64,000 nt of DNA from an uncultured Anaerolineae bacterium. GTDB lineage: Bacteria; Chloroflexota; Anaerolineae; Promineifilales; Promineifilaceae. Position numbers and translations under genes: made by a program. Of the stretch, positions 61,305-64,000 are shown in pieces. Every line of letters begins with the position of its first letter. The stretch's first letter is position 1. The stretch spans positions 1 through 64,000 of the forward strand of contig CAJQMR010000023.1 in NCBI GenBank assembly GCA_905479495.1, written 5' to 3'. The notes under the pieces were generated by a model that saw only the letters and a program-made list of their open reading frames with translations, was not told the DNA's origin and did not search any database.

Positions 61305-62119
61305 ACCAAGACCCTCTCAAACTCATGTGCATTCTGGCACATCCCGATGACGAATCGTTGGGAACGGGCGGCATTCTGGCGCGGTATGCTGATGAAGGTG
61401 TCCACACCAGCTTGATTACGGCAACACGTGGCCAACGTGGTTGGCAGGGTGATGAGGCGGATAATCCCGGTCAGAAGGCATTGGCCCAGATACGTGAGGC
61501 AGAATTACGCGCTGCGGCCGCAGTGCTGGGCGTGCAGGAGTTGATCTTGCTGGATTATATGGATGGGGAGTTGGATAAGGCGGAGTGGAAAACGGCCGTT
61601 TCTCAAATTGCTCACTACATCCGCCGCATTCAGCCCCATGTCGTCGTTACTTTTGACCCTTACGGTTCCTACGGCCATCCTGATCACATTGCCATCAGTC
61701 AGATCGCTGCGGCGGCAATTGTGGCGGCCAGTTCGAGCAATGGCACTCAGCCGCCTCATCAGGTTGACAAGCTGTACTACCTGGCAGATACGGCCGAGTT
61801 TGCCCACATCTATGAAAGCGTATTTGGCGAACTGGTGATGACGGTTGATGCACGGGAGCGGCGCATTGTTTCGTGGCCGGATTGGGCCATCACAACCAAG
61901 ATAGAAACAAATGCTTACCAGTCGCAAATCTGGGAGGCCATCACCTGCCATCGTACCCAACTGCCCAGCTTCGAAGCCCTGATGCAAATGCCGACCGCAC
62001 AGCGACAGCGCCTGTTTGCCCGGCAAGGTTTTTATCGTGTTTTTAGCCTGGTCAACGGCGGACGCGAAATCGAAAAAGATTTGTTTGCCGGATTTAGCAA
62101 ACCACAGAAAGTTCTTTAA
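61301..62119 (+). CDS. PIG-L family zinc deacetylase (BshB/MshB-like)
   Basis: 272 aa. AHPDDE (13-18) and GHPDH (about 122-126) are the zinc and catalytic motifs of N-acetylglucosaminyl deacetylases; TATRGQRGWQGDEADN matches the MshB/Mca branch. These remove acetyl or thiol-adduct acyl groups in mycothiol or bacillithiol metabolism. It is translationally coupled to the DinB-like gene. A GCAAACCACAGAAA inverted repeat (62097-62149) spans the stop codon. Confidence 0.85.
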   Translation: MNQDPLKLMCILAHPDDESLGTGGILARYADEGVHTSLITATRGQRGWQGDEADNPGQKALAQIREAELRAAAAVLGVQELILLDYMDGELDKAEWKTAVSQIAHYIRRIQPHVVVTFDPYGSYGHPDHIAISQIAAAAIVAASSSNGTQPPHQVDKLYYLADTAEFAHIYESVFGELVMTVDARERRIVSWPDWAITTKIETNAYQSQIWEAITCHRTQLPSFEALMQMPTAQRQRLFARQGFYRVFSLVNGGREIEKDLFAGFSKPQKVL

Positions 62120-62153
62120 AAACCGAAGGGCGATTTCTCTGTGGTTTGCTCAA

Positions 62154-62208
62154 GTAAAAGCGGGAGAAATGGCTTTAAGCAATTTAAAGAACTTTCCCGC
62201 TTTTACAT
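62154..62208 (+). repeat. GTAAAAG palindromic element, copy 2
   Basis: GTAAAAGCGGGA (62154-62165) pairs with TCCCGCTTTTAC (62195-62206). The final 19 nt (62190-62208) match 17018-17036 except for one base. It lies in the 120-bp gap between convergent genes and may serve as a bidirectional terminator. Confidence 0.65.
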
Positions 62209-62239
62209 AAGGCAAGGTAAGGTTATTAATGACACTTGA

Positions 62240-63022
62240 TCAAGTGTTTGCAGAAGTTAGTGCCAGTTCGGCTGATGGATTGAAGCCTTTAACGATCAGC
62301 CACAGGGCAAAGACCATCTCTTGAATGGCCAGCGGAATCATCAAATAGCCCCATTTGACGCCGAGCGACAGTGGCAAATGTTGGGCATCAAACATATTGG
62401 CGATGGGGGCCACAAAGTACAAAACGGCTCCTATCAATCCCCATAAAGCCAGCCAATTCGGAACCAATTTTGTCTTGAAGAACAACCAATACAGCATCGC
62501 GGCCCCAATAGTAAAGACAATCGCCAAAACATGATTCGTCCAGTAACTCAGTTCCGTCAACATTGCCCCCAGCGATTGAAAGTAGGAAGCCGTGGGACCG
62601 CCCGCGTTGACAAATTCCTGGCCTAAGGGAATCAGTAACAGCAAACCGAGGGCCAGGATGATGTAGGTAACTGCTTCCAGCACCCCTCTAAAAACAACCG
62701 CCCCAAGCGCCAGCAGTTCGCTGTACTTCTTGAAGATGGGGAACATCACCACTGGAATCATCGCCAGGGGGAAGCCCATGACCAATACCAAAACAGCACC
62801 CAATACGATTTGGCTCTCATTGGCAGCCACCCGGCTCAGGTAATCTGCTTCTTCCAAAACAGGTAAGGTCACAAGTCCGCTAAGCACGCCGGCAACTGTG
62901 CCGATGATGAATAAGATGCCTACGGTGACGGCCGTTTTTCTATGCGTATTTATACCGGCAGTTGAGACATTACTGCTGTAAGTGACACGCTCCGCAGTTT
63001 GACCGTGCTCTCTAGTTGTCAT
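62240..63022 (-). CDS. DUF4386-like membrane protein
   Basis: 260 aa from ATG 63022, behind AAGGAGAG on the minus strand. Six to seven hydrophobic segments (GILFIIGTVAGVLSG; IVLGAVLVLVMGFPLAMI; VTYIILALGLLLLIPLG; NHVLAIVFTIGAAML) and the pattern RKTAVTVGILFIIGT with YFxSLGA-like SYFQSLGAML match DUF4386 as I recall it. Function unknown. Confidence 0.75.
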   Translation of the reverse strand: MTTREHGQTAERVTYSSNVSTAGINTHRKTAVTVGILFIIGTVAGVLSGLVTLPVLEEADYLSRVAANESQIVLGAVLVLVMGFPLAMIPVVMFPIFKKYSELLALGAVVFRGVLEAVTYIILALGLLLLIPLGQEFVNAGGPTASYFQSLGAMLTELSYWTNHVLAIVFTIGAAMLYWLFFKTKLVPNWLALWGLIGAVLYFVAPIANMFDAQHLPLSLGVKWGYLMIPLAIQEMVFALWLIVKGFNPSAELALTSANT

Positions 63023-63051
63023 GATTAACTCTCCTTGATTCAAATCCTTTT

Positions 63052-63221
63052 TTATGAACAGATGATTACGACTTTTCCCCGGTGACGGCCGTTTTCCAGC
63101 CAGCGCATCCCTTCAGCAACCTCCTATCAATAACCGGCACAATCTGGCCAGCTTCGAGCAGTTCCTTTTGCAGATGCAGGACATCTGGTGAACCGTATTT
63201 TGTATAGACCATTGCTTTCAT
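63052..63221 (-). pseudogene. Internally deleted quinone oxidoreductase (MDR family) relic
   Basis: From ATG 63221 the minus strand encodes MKAMVYTKYGSPDVLHLQ, the usual N-terminus of NADPH:quinone oxidoreductases. It then jumps directly to ELLEAGQIVPVIDRR, from the family's C-terminal region, and in another frame AEGMRWLENGRHRGKVVIIC to TAA 63052. About 270 residues are missing, and a frameshift separates the last part. A good ribosome site (AGGAAGGG) is still present before the ATG. Confidence 0.72.
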
Positions 63222-63250
63222 GATTTTCCCTTCCTGCTTTTTGTTCTGGT

Positions 63251-63493
63251 TTAAATGTGCGTAACCGAAATCAAGGGCAATCCTAAGGCATAAAGTCGGC
63301 GCAGCAGACCTTGCAAAGCGGCCTGGTCGAAGGTGCCGGTTAGAACCGTTACGGCCGTACCGTCCGCTTCAAATTCCGCTGTCAGTGTTATTTTCTCGTC
63401 CCACGCTACCCAACTCGGATCGAGATGCCCCGGTACTTTAATTTGGTAAGCAGCCGGTTGATAGAGGGTGAGCTTCTCGAACCCGTTTCGCAT
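63251..63493 (-). CDS. Small conserved protein of unknown function
   Basis: 80 aa from ATG 63493 with a strong AAGGAGGA site, 10 nt after the serine hydrolase stop. The sequence YQIKVPGHLDPSWVAWDEKI, then VLTGTFDQAALQGLLRRLYALGLPLISV, resembles a widespread unnamed small family that I recall from many bacteria beginning with a (Q/P)GHLD-W pattern. No cofactor motif is seen. Longer in-frame starts lie in the hydrolase gene. Confidence 0.72.
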   Translation of the reverse strand: MRNGFEKLTLYQPAAYQIKVPGHLDPSWVAWDEKITLTAEFEADGTAVTVLTGTFDQAALQGLLRRLYALGLPLISVTHI

Positions 63494-63503
63494 GTTATCC
63501 TCC

Positions 63504-64000
63504 TTATTCCTTCGGCAAGGAGGCAATAAAATCCGCCACCAGGTTGAGACTGGCCTTTTCCAGTTTCCAGGGCTCGTTGCCATGTTGGAGGTGCAGCGGA
63601 TCGACGGTGACAACGATCACCATGTCCAGGTCATCGAGTAGCATAATTTGCTGCCCGCCATGCCCCCAGGCCAGGTTGTAGCGATAGTCACCGGCGCGGA
63701 TGGACCACCATTGGTAACCGTACGCATTGTCGTTCCAATTACGGCCGACGCGGACTGTCCACATACCTTCTGAGTAGGTTTGCAGCGACTCATGAACCCA
63801 CTCGGCCGGGACAATCTGTTTGCCGTTGTATTCACCATCGTTGAGAGTCATCAAGCCAAATTTGGCTAGATCGTGCGCTGACAGATCGATATCAGAGTAG
63901 CCAAGATAGTCGCCATCCCAGTCCGTCTGCCAAAATCCCTCTTCTATCCCCAGTGGGCCAAAAAGGTGTTCATCGGCAAACGTTTTGAGGTCCGTGTCAC
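63504..64000 (-). CDS. Serine hydrolase, class C beta-lactamase family (partial)
   Basis: The frame enters at the window edge (DTDLKTFADEHLFGPLGIEE) and runs to TAA 63504, about 165 codons. LSAHDLAKFGLMTLNDGEY, YGYQWWSIRAGDY and the HGG of WGHGGQQIMLLDDLDMVIVV are typical of the C-terminal part of EstB/penicillin-binding-protein-type hydrolases; the last matches the HxG position of the active site. The SxxK region is outside the window. Confidence 0.88.
   Translation of the reverse strand, partial: DTDLKTFADEHLFGPLGIEEGFWQTDWDGDYLGYSDIDLSAHDLAKFGLMTLNDGEYNGKQIVPAEWVHESLQTYSEGMWTVRVGRNWNDNAYGYQWWSIRAGDYRYNLAWGHGGQQIMLLDDLDMVIVVTVDPLHLQHGNEPWKLEKASLNLVADFIASLPKE

Overview
The window looks like a chromosomal segment of a Chloroflexota bacterium, probably of the Anaerolineae or a related lineage (inference). 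Supporting signs are the zinc-type S14 and S4, frequent TTG and GTG starts behind strong GGAGG ribosome sites, SH3, Calx-beta and PPC surface proteins, a secreted protein ending in FLPLVNR, and a gene content mixing ribosomal, dipeptide-transport and accessory genes. A striking signature is the palindrome ACGGCCGT, usually inside AACGGCCGTT. It recurs throughout the window, mostly inside genes, and 14 exact copies lie between 24,046 and 28,171 alone.

Layout. 1-17.1 kb: the end of tuf, then one long plus-strand superoperon: the S10, spc and alpha ribosomal clusters with secY, adk, rpoA, truA, rplM and rpsI, closed by a hairpin and an intrinsic terminator near 17.06 kb. map and infA, usually between adk and rpmJ, are absent. 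L29 carries a C-terminal extension that about doubles its length. 17.1-24.6 kb: a YabN-type methylase-MazG protein, an SH3 membrane protein, then on the minus strand an ABC exporter, an arginase and a solute-binding lipoprotein with a consensus promoter overlapped by 11-bp-spaced direct repeats. 24.6-33.2 kb: an extended TrmB overlapping an alpha/beta hydrolase-acyl-CoA-synthetase fusion, a hybrid histidine kinase, an M3 oligopeptidase and a family-4-like uracil-DNA glycosylase carrying an in-frame palindrome.

33.2-38.6 kb is an AT-richer accessory stretch: a degenerate kinase, a Wzt-like ABC ATPase, a secreted TIM-barrel hydrolase-like protein and a membrane glycosyltransferase, with several large inverted repeats in its gaps. 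38.6-47.8 kb: an amidohydrolase, tRNA-Leu(UAG), trigger factor with acidic insert and tail, ClpP (no clpX beside it), a Calx-beta/PPC surface protein, a membrane protein with a sortase-like barrel lacking catalytic residues, tRNA-Pro(GGG) and small membrane proteins or lipoproteins. 47.8-52 kb: a dpp/opp-type ABC importer (two permeases, two ATPases) without its own binding protein.

52-64 kb: a CPBP protease, a histidine phosphatase, a broken rhodanese, a large NB-ARC/LuxR regulator, and a run of small-molecule modifying and transport genes (SAM methyltransferase, GNAT, MddA-like methyltransferase, lipoprotein, EamA exporter, DinB protein, PIG-L deacetylase). The window ends in a DUF4386-like protein, an internally deleted quinone oxidoreductase relic, a small conserved protein and the C-terminal part of a serine hydrolase. 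No rRNA, CRISPR array, transposase or prophage was seen. I found no single clearly new multi-gene system. The most unusual signals are the iterated palindrome and its use as a terminator, the repeat families in intergenic gaps, the sortase-like pseudoenzyme, the hydrolase-ligase fusion, and the promoter and leader structures at 24.4 and 56.7 kb.
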